A stretch of DNA of 64,000 nucleotides from Phoronis australis (taxonomy: Eukaryota > Phoronida > Phoronidae). Position numbers and translations under genes: made by a program. Below the pieces are notes generated by a model that ran no database searches, was not told where the DNA came from, and saw only the letters and a list, made by a program, of their open reading frames with translations. Shown in pieces: positions 54,308 to 64,000 of the stretch. Positions within the stretch are counted from its first letter, which is position 1; the number at the start of each line of letters is the position of its first letter. The DNA lies in the NCBI GenBank assembly GCA_002633005.1, contig NMRA01000015.1:1236218-1300217 (forward strand), read 5' to 3'.

Positions 54308-54637
54308 ATGGAACTTGTTACTGTAAAACTTTTGCCTCCAGAAATCATCCGATTTCTTAATTTGTTGATGACTATGGTTGAAGGTCTCAACAAAAGTGAA
54401 AATTTCAAGAGACTGATTTCCTCTAGTGGACAAGATGTATGTCATGCCGTCACAGACGGAAAAGGGAAGTTACCGTCAAAGCATGTACTTCTCTGTGGGA
54501 CCATCAGACAATCGTTTCGAAGCAAACAGCTTACTACTATGACTTTGTACCTTCAGTACGTCGTCTCACTTGGGTACAGAAACGCCGTCGTCAGAACCCC
54601 TCATGGGCGGCGCAGCACTGAAAAAAGTGGGGGCTAA
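54308..54637 (+). pseudogene. Transposon-associated protein fragment
   Basis: The 109-codon frame contains LPPEIIRFLNLLMTMV, then QDVCHAVTDGKGKLPSKHVL, GTIRQSFRSKQL and VVSLGYRNAV. I recognise the order (a polar block, a DVxxAVxxGKxxxPKHxxL block, an SKxL block and a VSY-like block) from uncharacterised proteins repeated in cnidarian, mollusc and deuterostome genomes. No start or catalytic domain is evident, and the frame runs into repeat DNA. Confidence 0.45.
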
Positions 54638-54669
54638 AGCCCCACAGCCCGCTGTTGTGCACCGCTTAG

Positions 54670-55210
54670 TTATAGACCATGGACGGCAGGGTTTCCCCTG
54701 CGTGTAAATTTCTGGGCGGCCCGCCACGCTCCTTTTTGGCCCCACCACTCGTAAATCATACTCAAATTGACCGCCACACACCTAATCGTGATGGGGAAAC
54801 TTCACCGCCACGCAAAAATCGTTAGTAAAAATGATCGCTAGTAAAAATGATCGCCAGTAAAAATGATCGCCAGTAAAAATGATCGCTAGTAAAAATGATC
54901 GCTAGTAAAAATGATCGCTAGTAAAAATGATCGCTAGTAATTATGAATAAGTAGAAGTCACACGGCACCTTTCGGGAAAAATAATAATTTTACAATGGCA
55001 GTGTTTCCCCTGGGTTTTGCAAGGAGCGTGGCAGTGGCCAAAACGGGGTGCAAAGCCCGTTGCCGTACGCGAATATGAAAAATGGCATCCCCCTAGTAGC
55101 TGGGTTTCGAAAGAAGCGTGGTGGTGAATGCTCGACGCGGATGCGGAACCCGGCACCACATGCGAGCATGGGATGAAGTGAGATCCTCCCATGAGGGGGT
55201 TGGGAGAGGA
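54670..55210. mobile_element. GTTTCCCCTG-type repeat fragments
   Basis: CAGGGTTTCCCCTGCGTG (54685) and CAGTGTTTCCCCTGGG (54999) resemble hAT-type ends. Between and after them are GGAGCGTGGCAGTGGCC, AAGCGTGGTGGTGAATGC and CGGAACCCGGCACC. Boundaries unclear. Confidence 0.5.
54823..54940 (+). repeat. 16-bp tandem repeat, 7 units
   Basis: Unit YAGTAAAAATGATCGC repeats with only C/T variation at the first base. Confidence 0.97.
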
Positions 55211-55803
55211 CTTCCCCGCAGGCAAAATTTGAAAATTAGATGTAATTGGATGCAGTTTGCTCATCATAGACAAGACCTTAACCCGAGCATAATGTAGTGT
55301 CCGGCACAGTGTGATCTCTGTTGCACTTGAGTACAAAAACAGCGTTAAAATTCAGTTATCCACGAAGTGACAATCATAGAACAAAAAATTATTGAACTTT
55401 GTAGACGTTATAAACTAATTCGTGTAACGAAACCTACGTTGATACCGTCTTGCTAAACATAAATCAGTGATAGTGGATTGGCGTTGGCCGGTGTAGCAGA
55501 CGTTGTAATAATCCAGTCCAAGTAGACGAATCTGAGACTGGTTAACATTCAATATCGTCATTTTGGCGCAGGGCTGAGGTTGATTAAACAGTTGGATGTC
55601 ACGCCCTGCAGTATACTTCACAATGTCTTTTGTAAACTCGCACACGATAAAAATGAATGAAGCAGAAATCTTACTGTTTCTTACTTCATTAGCGAGCCCA
55701 GGCGCTTTCCCGTTTTAGAAAATTCGTATTGAAGTCGTTGCCAGGTCCCCGGCTGTATTAAGTACATATGCATTGTCGGATAACCAGGCAAAAACGAGGT
55801 ACA

Positions 55804-55850
55804 AAAGGAGATTGGGGATTGAATGAGTCATTCAATCCCCAATCTCCTTT
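55804..55850. repeat. 47-bp near-perfect palindrome
   Basis: 23-bp arms (AAAGGAGATTGGGGATTG and 5 more bases) face each other across a single G (55827). Including CGAGGTAC and GTACATCG the arms extend to 32 bp with two mismatches. Confidence 0.95.
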
Positions 55851-55859
55851 CGTACATCG

Positions 55860-56860
55860 TTTCTAACTTGACTCACGTCTGGGGTTTTCGTGGATGAATT
55901 CATGCAATTTATCGCACTGCAAAATGCATCCTTCCCCATTGTTTTGGCGCTTCTTGGTTGACAGTTGCTTAGTCACCACTTGGCGGCGCTAGTAGTAGCG
56001 GTAACAGCGAACTCACAAGTGAACTCTCCTTATTCTACTACACTCGTTGGTGTTAGCCAGATGGAACCCACCAGTGACAACAAATGTCTAGACTTGACCA
56101 GGCGAATACACGTGTTGTTGGTCCTTTTATATTAGGGAAAAATGGGAAACGAACAACAGGACAATGACATGGTCGAATAAAGTTGATGAATGTAACAACT
56201 GAATAACATGCCTATTATTCAGTGGATTAGACAGTGACCACCGTCTCCAGCTGCATGGCCCCAGTAGAGACAGTGAAGCTCTAGGAGTTACATACATTGA
56301 AAGATTTTTGGTGAATTATGCCTCACACTGATTGAAACATCAAAGTCGTGTTGTTATAAGTACATTTTGCGCATAGAGGGACACATTAGGTGCCCATTGA
56401 TCTCTTTAATTTCTTCCAACTCAAACAAATACTTCCGATCAGTCCTTCGTTCAGTTGCCCAAATCGCATGACCCTGAACAAGGCCATCTATGTACTATTA
56501 TAAAAATCAATTAAACTTTGGCTTTGTTTGAGGTGGTATTTTGTGATCTAAGGCATAACAGCAATCCTTGATTAATAATCATTTAATCCTCTCTTTTGCG
56601 AATACATGTCATCTTGCAGTGGGTATAGAGACTAACAGTCTCTATAGCCTGTTAGTGCTAGTCTTGCTACTCTAGCAGCCCTACACAACTACCTAGTCTT
56701 GCGGTTGTTTATGTTGACTGACAGTCTACGCATCTAACCTGTTAGTCCTACTTTTGATACTCTCTGCAAGGCTAACTGTGTAGTCTTGTGGTTGTATACA
56801 CTACATGCTGATAGTTAGTATACCTTGCTAGTGGTAGTCTGGATATTCCCAACTAGGTGG
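55860..56860. other. Intergenic, nothing recognised
   Basis: Near 56600-56830, CTAACAGTCTCTATAGCCTG-like motifs (GTTAGT, TAGTCTTG) recur loosely about every 90 bp. No gene seen. Confidence 0.4.
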
Positions 56861-56873
56861 TTTGTATTAATTT

Positions 56874-57092
56874 ACCCTGCGCGTACAAGCGCAGAGTACT
56901 GTTGTTCCTGGGTTTTCTTCAATTTTATTCTTATTCTTATTACTCTGCGCGTGTAAGCGCAGAGCACTGTTGTTCCTGGATTTTCTTCAATTTTATTCTT
57001 ATTACTCTGCGCGTGTATGCGCAGAGTACTGTTGTTCCTGGGTTTTCTTCAATTTTATTCTAATTCTTATTCTTCTTCTTATTCTTCTTCCG
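56874..57092 (+). repeat. Three 62-68-bp tandem units with a hairpin core
   Basis: Units start at 56874, 56942 and 57004. Each has CTCTGCGCGTGTAAGCGCAG (stem-loop), then ACTGTTGTTCCTGG and TTTTCTTCAATTTTATTC. A TTCTTA tract follows. This looks like the end of a longer repeat that runs to CACACGCGCAGAG near 57910. Confidence 0.9.
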
Positions 57093-57199
57093 ACCAACTT
57101 TGAGGCTTAATAACTCCAAATTGGGTGCAGATATGTTCTTTAAATTCTGCATGTGATTTTTGGCAGTACATAAGTTTTGATTCGTTATATAATCATATT

Positions 57200-57790
57200 C
57201 CATATTGCACCGGAAGAGGTCATTTGGTGCAAAGGTCATGTAATTTTCAAAATGCTACTCCTTCTTTATTTCAAAAGCTATTCTTTTCAAATTCGGTACA
57301 CAGGTATAAGTCAAGAAGGCAATTTAAAAAATTACTTTTCTAAGTAATCGGGTCATCCAATCAGGTGAAATAGGTCAAAGGTCGTTAGGTACAAACTAAA
57401 TTTTTGATCTAGACACTTCAAATAAACAGGTCTGATTGGCACAGGAAATTCAATTCGGAATCCAAAGTTTCAGGTCATTTAGTGCAAACATGGGGTCATT
57501 AGGTGCATTTTTCTTCTGAAATCTGAGCTAGAGATTTCAAAATTACATATCCGTTTACTAAGTGCGATTGAGTTTGAATTCTAAATTTTCAGGTCATTTG
57601 GTGCACCCATGGGGTCATTAGGTGCAATTTTCTTCTGAAAGTTTGACCAATTCATTCATCTTGCATTCTGACGTGCTTAAAGTACATCTGTGATTTTTAG
57701 CATTAACCCCACTTTTAATCGAGTTAACAATTACTCCCTCATCGGGGCTCATAATTCACCGGAAGAGGTCAATTAGTGGAAAGGTCATCA
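57200..57790 (+). repeat. GGTCATTWGGTGCA-rich repeat interior
   Basis: Motifs like GGTCATTTGGTGCA, GGGTCATTAGGTGCA and GGTCATTTAGTGCA recur at 57220, 57475, 57495, 57590 and 57610. No ORF longer than 72 codons. Confidence 0.6.
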
Positions 57791-58379
57791 AAATATTAAC
57801 ATGTTATTTTTCCTACAATTTTAAAGTCGGTTAGAATTCTTTTTCAAATTGGTTAACGGGTTGCTGTCTGTAACTTCCCATAACAATTCGTGTAATACAC
57901 ACGCGCAGAGTCTATTATTGTCACGCCGTGACAATGATCTTTCTAGTGTTGCACCAGCTGTGACAGACAAGCATTTGTGGACTGCTCCACTGACAACTGC
58001 TAGCACTTTCTTGCATAGCAGCGAGTTACTAGAAGGTGCTGATTAAGACAAATGAATTGAGAAAGGGTCACTTGACCATGACGCATTCAAAACAACCCAA
58101 GATTGCTGAAAACGAAGAAGCCCTCGCCTTACATCAACAGCAGCTACCCATTCTAGCTTTGGATAATGGCATATTATAGCATTCAGTAATGTTAACAACA
58201 ACAGAAAGTGTATTGCTTTTTCCAAGATATCACTGAGCAGCCAAGTGCCAACTCACGTTAACATGGATTTGATGTTATGTTGTAGAACAAAAGATATGTG
58301 TTGGAAATTTTCAACTTGCTGATTCTTATGTATTCTGGCAAGCATTTTGCTACTCTCAAGGCCTTGTGTACCGACATAC

Positions 58380-58565
58380 CAGAATTGACCTATCGCAAGC
58401 TCCGCCCCCTTGCGTCAATGTTGACTAATAAACAATAAGTTTTATCCTGCAACGTGTTGTTTGTCAGGTATTATGGCAGCTTGGAAACGAATGTGTGTCA
58501 ATAATTATGAGTTCTAAATGGTCAGATAAACCGTCACTCAAAATCCTGGCGATAGGTCAATTCTG
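58380..58565. mobile_element. 186-bp MITE
   Basis: Perfect 17-bp inverted ends CAGAATTGACCTATCGC (58380-58396) and GCGATAGGTCAATTCTG (58549-58565). Non-coding. Confidence 0.88.
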
Positions 58566-58569
58566 CTAG

Positions 58570-61500
58570 CTGTCAATGATCACAGCAGGCCAGTCCTGTA
58601 AGATGAAGCTGGCAGTGCAAGGTTATTAATATAGCTGCGCCAAACATGCATTTTGGCTACTTGTGTGGCAACAACTCAGTATTCAACAGGAGTTTAACAC
58701 TAAATTGTAAGTGGCCATTTGCGGGGTAGTGCTAAAATGAGTGATACTTTATGACTCTGCTAGAAACAAAGGGGCAAACACAAAATTGAGATGAGAAGAC
58801 GTGGGAAGGCCTTTTCCGTCTGCAATGAAAAAGCCATGCCACGTCCTGTTATGTCCCCAAGGCTACATCAGTGCAGCTTATGGCAAAAAGACCACCTGCA
58901 ATGCTTCTAAGAAAGTTGAATTTGATTGTCCTTGTATGGGAGATGATTAAAATAACCAAAAACTAATGTGACATATGAATTAAAAATGTCCCAGTGTGCT
59001 CATGCCCTGTGTGGGTGTGCGTGTGTGTGTATTTTCATCCACGTAATGTTTCCTTCTCTTTATCAACAAGTGAAGTCTTTGTAACATAATTATGAACACT
59101 TACATGTTTTAAGTGTCCTCTACCTCACGTTAGCACAAAGCGTGGGACCTAGTATTCATGACCATCTGTCCATACCTATGTCGCATGATATCTCAAGAAA
59201 GAAGTTTTGTTTGTATTTTGTGCTGAAGTTTAGATGAGGCATCTCCAGCCAATTTTGACAGTCTTGACTTTGAATTCATGGTCACATTTAGAAAATCAAG
59301 ATTTTACTTGGAAAACGTTTGTGCATGCAAATTGTGTATTTGCACAAAGGTGTAGGTGGCCTATCTCCAGGTATTAGTCACATTTTGAAGGTCGCAACTG
59401 GTAATTGCATAGTACTGAATGCCGCATCTAACCGAGCAATCAACCGAGGGGTTACTTGTTGCCTAAGGTCACTGTAGCATTTTCATTTCATTGACCTAAT
59501 AGACATGAAAATACATCTGTTATTTTTGTGTTCACAAAGGTTGAGAGATACTTTCATTAAGATTGTTTTCAAAATCATTACTCTTTAAAATTACGAAAGC
59601 CTTGAAAATTATCATATCCTGATAGGCATAGCAGTGACACAGCTTTGAACATTGGGTGACCTATGAGTTCACAGTAACATTGCACACCATAATAGAAATT
59701 TGACTTGGTCTCATAGAACTAGTCAAGAGTCATTGGTCATTGATGCCCTCATTAATTGGAAAACTCATTTTGAACGCCCTATTCTATAAATCGTGTATGA
59801 ACCAACTGCTAAACGCTAATATGTGGTGGGGAACAATTCAGCCACCCTGTGACAAATGCTGTTAATATGTGTATTATTTTCTCTTCTTTAAATGTGTGAA
59901 ACTCTAATCACTTAATTAACCATATGTAGTATATTTTTACATTTTGAATAACAAAAACCATGTTATCCAGTGTTTAAAACCACTTCGAAAAAGTTTCTAA
60001 AACACCGAAAGAGGTGCATAATGTACTAATTGTTTTTAGAGTTTCATAAGTTTCACACTCTTCATGTTTCAGGGTAAATCAATGCTTCTGCATTCCTTTT
60101 TGTGTCTGGCAATAAAATTGAATCATTCGTTATTCTTTTTAAGGGAGCAACTTATCTTCAACAAGAAGAGCAGGAGATGGTTGTCCATTCCGGTGAAGGC
60201 TTGTAAGAGCTATGACTGTATCAACGAGCTGATTATTGTGAAAACCCGGTTACAAGACATGTCAGACATGCACTGCCTACATGAGCATAAAAGCAAAATG
60301 ACTCCCGCTTGTTGTCTGACAACATTGCCGTCTTCGAATGATTGCCATCAGTAGAAGTCAATGCATCAAAGAAGCTGCCTGACGGACGTTATTTAAGATG
60401 ACATGGCCACTGGGTGTAATTCAGTCATGTGCCCTAGTTTGTTGCAGAGGATCATCTGGTACTGCAGTTTGGCTTGTAGTCATGATATATCCAGTTATGC
60501 AGAAGTTATCATGTTCAGTCAGGCCGTTGATCTTCATACACAGCCATGGGTAGTTTATGTAGTGTCAATTTGGAAACCGTCAAGGCTTAAAATTTTCCTC
60601 TTTTAAGAGGATTTACTCTCTTTTGGTTTCGATTTCCTCTTATTACATTTCCAATTTTATCTTTATGTCTCTTTTTGATCATTATTTTGACTTTTATGAT
60701 ACCAACATTTTCTATCAAGCACCCTAGTATTAATTTGTGAAACGATGCATCACATGGAACATTTTCCTTTTTTGTCATTGGTCATTCCAAGCCCTGAATC
60801 TTAACTGTGTGCAAATAATTTCTTTATAAAGCATTTGGTTTACAAAGGCACTTTCTACATTGTGAGTAAGATACAACTGGTACTGGTGTTACCTGTTTTA
60901 ACTTGTATTACCATTGGATAGTTTTCTTGATTCTTAACTACTTTCTCTTCCAAATGTGTAGTCTGTGGTTTGTCTTCAGGTGGTTCATTGAGAGACAGTG
61001 TTTACATACTTTTGGCTGTCAAGGGTCACCAAAAAACTTGTGTTACGTAAAATTATGTATGCTTTTTCAGAGATGTTTTACTGCTTAAGCAATTCACATT
61101 TATTTTAAAAACCTGCATTTAGACATCTTGAATTTGAGAGTGATGGTGATGAACATTACTGTATTTGCAATGGCTGCACTGTTGGGTTAGAAGTTGTGTT
61201 TGTAAGTAAGGTGTGTTACATGAGTAGCCGATTACTCGCGATAAGTCATTGCAAAAACCATGGAGCTTTAAATCAGAAAATGTTGCAACTTTTGATTACG
61301 GGCCATGGCCAAACAACCAGGAAACCATGTGTGATAAAAGGACACACTGTTTTTGATAATTTTTCCAATCCTCATTCTGTCACCAGCTAATACATCATTG
61401 GCGTTAATCAGGAAAGACAAAAGCAGGAATCAACTAAAAACTCATACCCCTATCTCACAAATTAGACATTATGGTCCTTGGTCGGTGGTCTTTCCCACAG

Positions 61501-62580
61501 TTGCGTGTAATTCGCTAAAAGCGCAGGTGATACTTTTACTGTTTAGCAGACTTGAAATTTTCCTCCAGGTTTTGAGGGTTGTCGATAGTTACAAAGCATT
61601 AATCTGTTGCAGAGAACTGGGTGCTAATTTGCTTTTAGAATAATCAAATATGCAAAAACCGGGTTTGCTGTCCTTCTGAGTAAGGTTTATTTTTTGAAGT
61701 CTTTGTCCCTAGTCTAACTATGAAACATAATTTTTGAAAAGTTCAATCCATGACTAGTTTTTTGAAATTGGGGCCTGTTGGACTACATGACTGTAACTAA
61801 TTTAAGAATGATCTAGGTTCTTGTTGCAAATCAAAATCCAAATGGACTTTTCATATTATGCTAAAAAATAAAAGTTCACACTGACAGTTGTGATGTTTGT
61901 ACATTTGTTGCTTTAGTTTTCTTAGAAATTGCGTTTGTTGTCAACGCACATGCTTCTAAAGTTTTAGACATTACAATTCAACCTCAATTTAAGTCCTTTA
62001 TAAACGGTATTCCACTGTTAAAAACATGAAGTTTTTGGTAGCTGAATTTATTTCAGTATAACATAGATATTAGCCAACAAAGAACTATTTGAAATCATGT
62101 CTGGCTTTTATTTCGGATGGTCCATACCTCCGGTGTTAAAAGTAAAATAAAATTCTGAGACAATGTACTATTTTACCAATGAGGCATAAAATAAGAGCAA
62201 ATGTTCAGACTAATTGTCACACTCCTACTACTTATACTTCAAAATGGCTGATAAAGATTTCTCTTGTTCTTAAAATCCACTGAAGTATTCCCATGCAATT
62301 CACACATTTGATGCCTAAATAATGCATTTATGAAATGTTAATAATGAATATTTTTTGGGGAAAATATCAACAGTGGTTGACAGTTAACATTATAGCCTCT
62401 GGATCAATTCTGAAACGTTTGGAACAAGTTATCTGACACTCCTGTTTTTTGGTGGTCAACATAAAGTTGTGGCGAAGACCTCCCACTTTGAATCACAGAA
62501 TTACTCGGGTGACAACGCGATTTTAGCACTAAGAGTGAAACGCTTTCATCTCACAGACAAAGTAGCAATGTGCACAAGCA
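58570..62580. other. Long AT-rich stretch without a supported gene
   Basis: A GT microsatellite lies near 59013-59031. A short plus-strand exon-like segment at 61123-61200 (HLEFESDGDEHYCICNGC, acceptor TTTAG, donor GTAAGT) and a 96-codon ORF at 60064 are the only coding-like signals; neither joins a recognisable gene. Confidence 0.4.
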
Positions 62581-62584
62581 GGTT

Positions 62585-62826
62585 TCAATGCTCAGCTACA
62601 ATTGTGTAGTATGTATGTACCAATGAGTCTGTGAATATTTTTGTCCAAATACAATTGGGCAACTCTGTCCACATGTCTCCCAAGATGTCCATGTTGCCCC
62701 AAGATAAAGTTTCTGTATGCCTGATGTCAGACACATTCTGATCAGTCCCTGGCTTCAGTGTCATCACATTTCGTTGCACTTTGTCAAAGGCAGGTACACC
62801 TTCTCCAGGTAAAACACTTGGGAATC
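62585..62826 (-). CDS. Terminal exon of an unrecognised minus-strand gene
   Basis: Acceptor CGCTTTCAG before 62826. Open for 80 residues to TGA at 62585, with GFPSVLPGEGVPAFDKVQ and LSWGNMDILGDMWTELPN. The phase (1) matches the candidate exon at 63000-63045. The sequence has balanced composition and several Trp, unlike random ORFs here, but I do not recognise the family. Confidence 0.45.
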
Positions 62827-62999
62827 CTGAAAGCGTTGGTAAAATATATTTTAATGCGATTTCGGCATTCCTGCAGATTTGATAAGGAACATTTGTCTCT
62901 TGCAAATGAATTATAAACAACTGGCTGATGGGGGTTGACATCCTATATTGGACAATCAAAACGTATAGAATTATTTTCATTATTGCTGACTGAACTCAC

Positions 63000-63045
63000 C
63001 ATTACTTTTATAAATTGACATTTGGTTGGTTTTGGATGGGATTTC
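63000..63045 (-). CDS. Candidate 46-nt internal exon
   Basis: Acceptor CTCTGTAG, donor GTGAGT. Encodes EIPSKTNQMSIYKSN and one base, joining in phase to 62826. Supported only by splice sites and frame. Confidence 0.35.
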
Positions 63046-63257
63046 CTACAGAGATTTGATTTGAGTTCTTGGCCAAATATTTGTTTTTCTTCAAAGGTGA
63101 TTTGAATTGTATGTCTGTATATCTGTTTAAACCAATTGAAGACTCAAAACTAAAGTAGCTATAGGAGTCTGTAAGATGTTTCCCATTGATATATGTAGTC
63201 AGTACTAAAAACTTCGTAGTGATTAAATTTTTATACAACCGTTTGGCGAATACTTAC

Positions 63258-63403
63258 TGGTAATAATGAAACACAGTTAGCAGCTTGCTGCCCACAGCAC
63301 AGTTTTATTTCCGGTTGGCATTTCTTGACACCTGTGACACGGGCACCATGATGGATCTTCTGATGGTGCTGGGTAATGATCCAATGAAGTGAGCTTTGGT
63401 AGC
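63258..63403 (-). CDS. Candidate exon with P2X7-like WCxCxxCxxMPT motif
   Basis: Acceptor GAATTTAG, donor GTAAGT. One frame reads PSEDPSWCPCHRCQEMPTGN, matching the WCxCxxCxxMPT signature of P2X7-like intracellular domains, but stops after 13 further codons. The frame that stays open to the donor carries KLCCGQQAANC, which would supply the expected CC if one base were missing. A one-base frameshift or sequence error is the simplest reading. The open frame joins in phase to 63000-63045. Confidence 0.45.
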
Positions 63404-63659
63404 CTAAATTCTAAACTCGGGTTCTTGCTTGGCGACATCGAACAGTAGGTCTCTCAATTCCTTCTTTTATTCCTGCGACTGACTCGACCCTAAAGTGAGA
63501 GTAATTCATTGACTACATTCACAGTATTGAGAACAATTTTTGTAAGTTTTATTTGTATTGTAGGATTTATTTGCCAACACGTACAAAGACAACCACTGTA
63601 TGACTATAAGATTTTTCATTGAAATCATCTACTGGTTTAGGATTGGGTTTTGAAGAAAC

Positions 63660-63922
63660 TCATAGACGGATAGGGGGCGCCCAGGGGGCCTGCCCTGCCC
63701 CCCCCCCCCTTGGCTGAGGGGGGCTCAGATCCGATCACACGTGTCGCGGGACCTGTGCAAATGCCTTCTCGTTTTTTTGTCCACTGTTAGCTCTGTAGTA
63801 CGAGGACCAAAAATTCGAGCCCCCTTGATTTTTCAGGCTGGGTTCTTGCATTCAATCGTAAAGCACAATTGCCCAAGACAAAATGTTGGGGCCCCTTTTA
63901 TGGTATCCTAGATCCGCCTCTG
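63660..63922. mobile_element. Composite GC-rich repeat
   Basis: Combines a GGGGGCGCCCAGGGGG start, AAAAATTCGAGCCCCC and CAGGCTGGGTTC (family of 20581-20810) with the TATCCTAGATCCGCCTCTG terminus of the other short repeat family. Confidence 0.55.
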
Positions 63923-64000
63923 TAATTTGGAGGTGCAGCCATGGAATCATTTCTATCCCATGTACTAGGTCCAGTGCTCTAGTATTGCAAACCCAGTCCC

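Noticed and set aside
54823-54940. CRISPR-like array
   Set aside because: The 16-bp units are contiguous with no unique spacers, and the DNA is eukaryotic.
60064-60354. 96-codon plus-strand ORF
   Set aside because: No domain, no clear splice partner; composition like surrounding AT-rich DNA.

Overview
The window looks like nuclear DNA from a marine invertebrate deuterostome (echinoderm, hemichordate or cephalochordate grade; I cannot fix the species). Support: spliced genes with GT-AG introns of 0.5-26 kb, one USP16/USP45-type gene, a single-exon LRR-Ig receptor of the kind expanded in these animals, Penelope-like and LINE relics, many short terminal-inverted-repeat elements, and assembly Ns (one run at 45133-45260; single Ns at 8256, 29215 and 50236).

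Three genes are supported. (1) On the minus strand, positions 18-15224 hold 15 coding exons of a USP16-type deubiquitinase. All exon phases agree and give 868 codons. The gene runs off the left edge before its catalytic His box. A probable 5' noncoding exon ends at 16415. (2) On the plus strand, three phase-matched exons (19431-19722, 45558-45663, 49175-49577) give a 266-residue Myb/SANT-like DNA-binding protein with a C-terminal coiled coil. (3) Inside the 26-kb first intron of gene 2, on the minus strand, lies an intact single-exon gene (37868-40663) for a 931-residue LRR-Ig transmembrane protein, with a TATA box upstream. Weaker candidates are P2X7-like cysteine motifs at 33454-33774 and 63258-63403, a small exon chain at 62585-63045, and a transposon-associated ORF at 54308-54637.

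The rest is mostly repeats. 1.8-6 kb: tandem units carrying CTCF-like motifs within USP16 introns. 10.7-12.9 kb: a 2.2-kb element with CAGGGCTCGACA ends. 20.5-26 kb: MITEs, a LINE reverse-transcriptase scrap and a decayed Penelope-like element. 26.2-32 kb: a 3-kb direct duplication with a single N at the join, possibly two haplotypes placed in tandem. 41.2-42.6 kb: a 1.4-kb element with identical 137-bp terminal inverted repeats. 46-50.2 kb: the same CTCF-like repeat family in the opposite orientation. 54.8-58.6 kb: minisatellites, a 47-bp near-perfect palindrome and another MITE.

The most unusual pattern is the CTCF-like repeat family. Motifs recur about every 145 bp in a three-motif higher-order unit of about 445-450 bp. 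They face right at the left end of the window and left at the right end, so they converge on the interval containing the USP16 promoter, the Myb/SANT gene start and the LRR-Ig gene.
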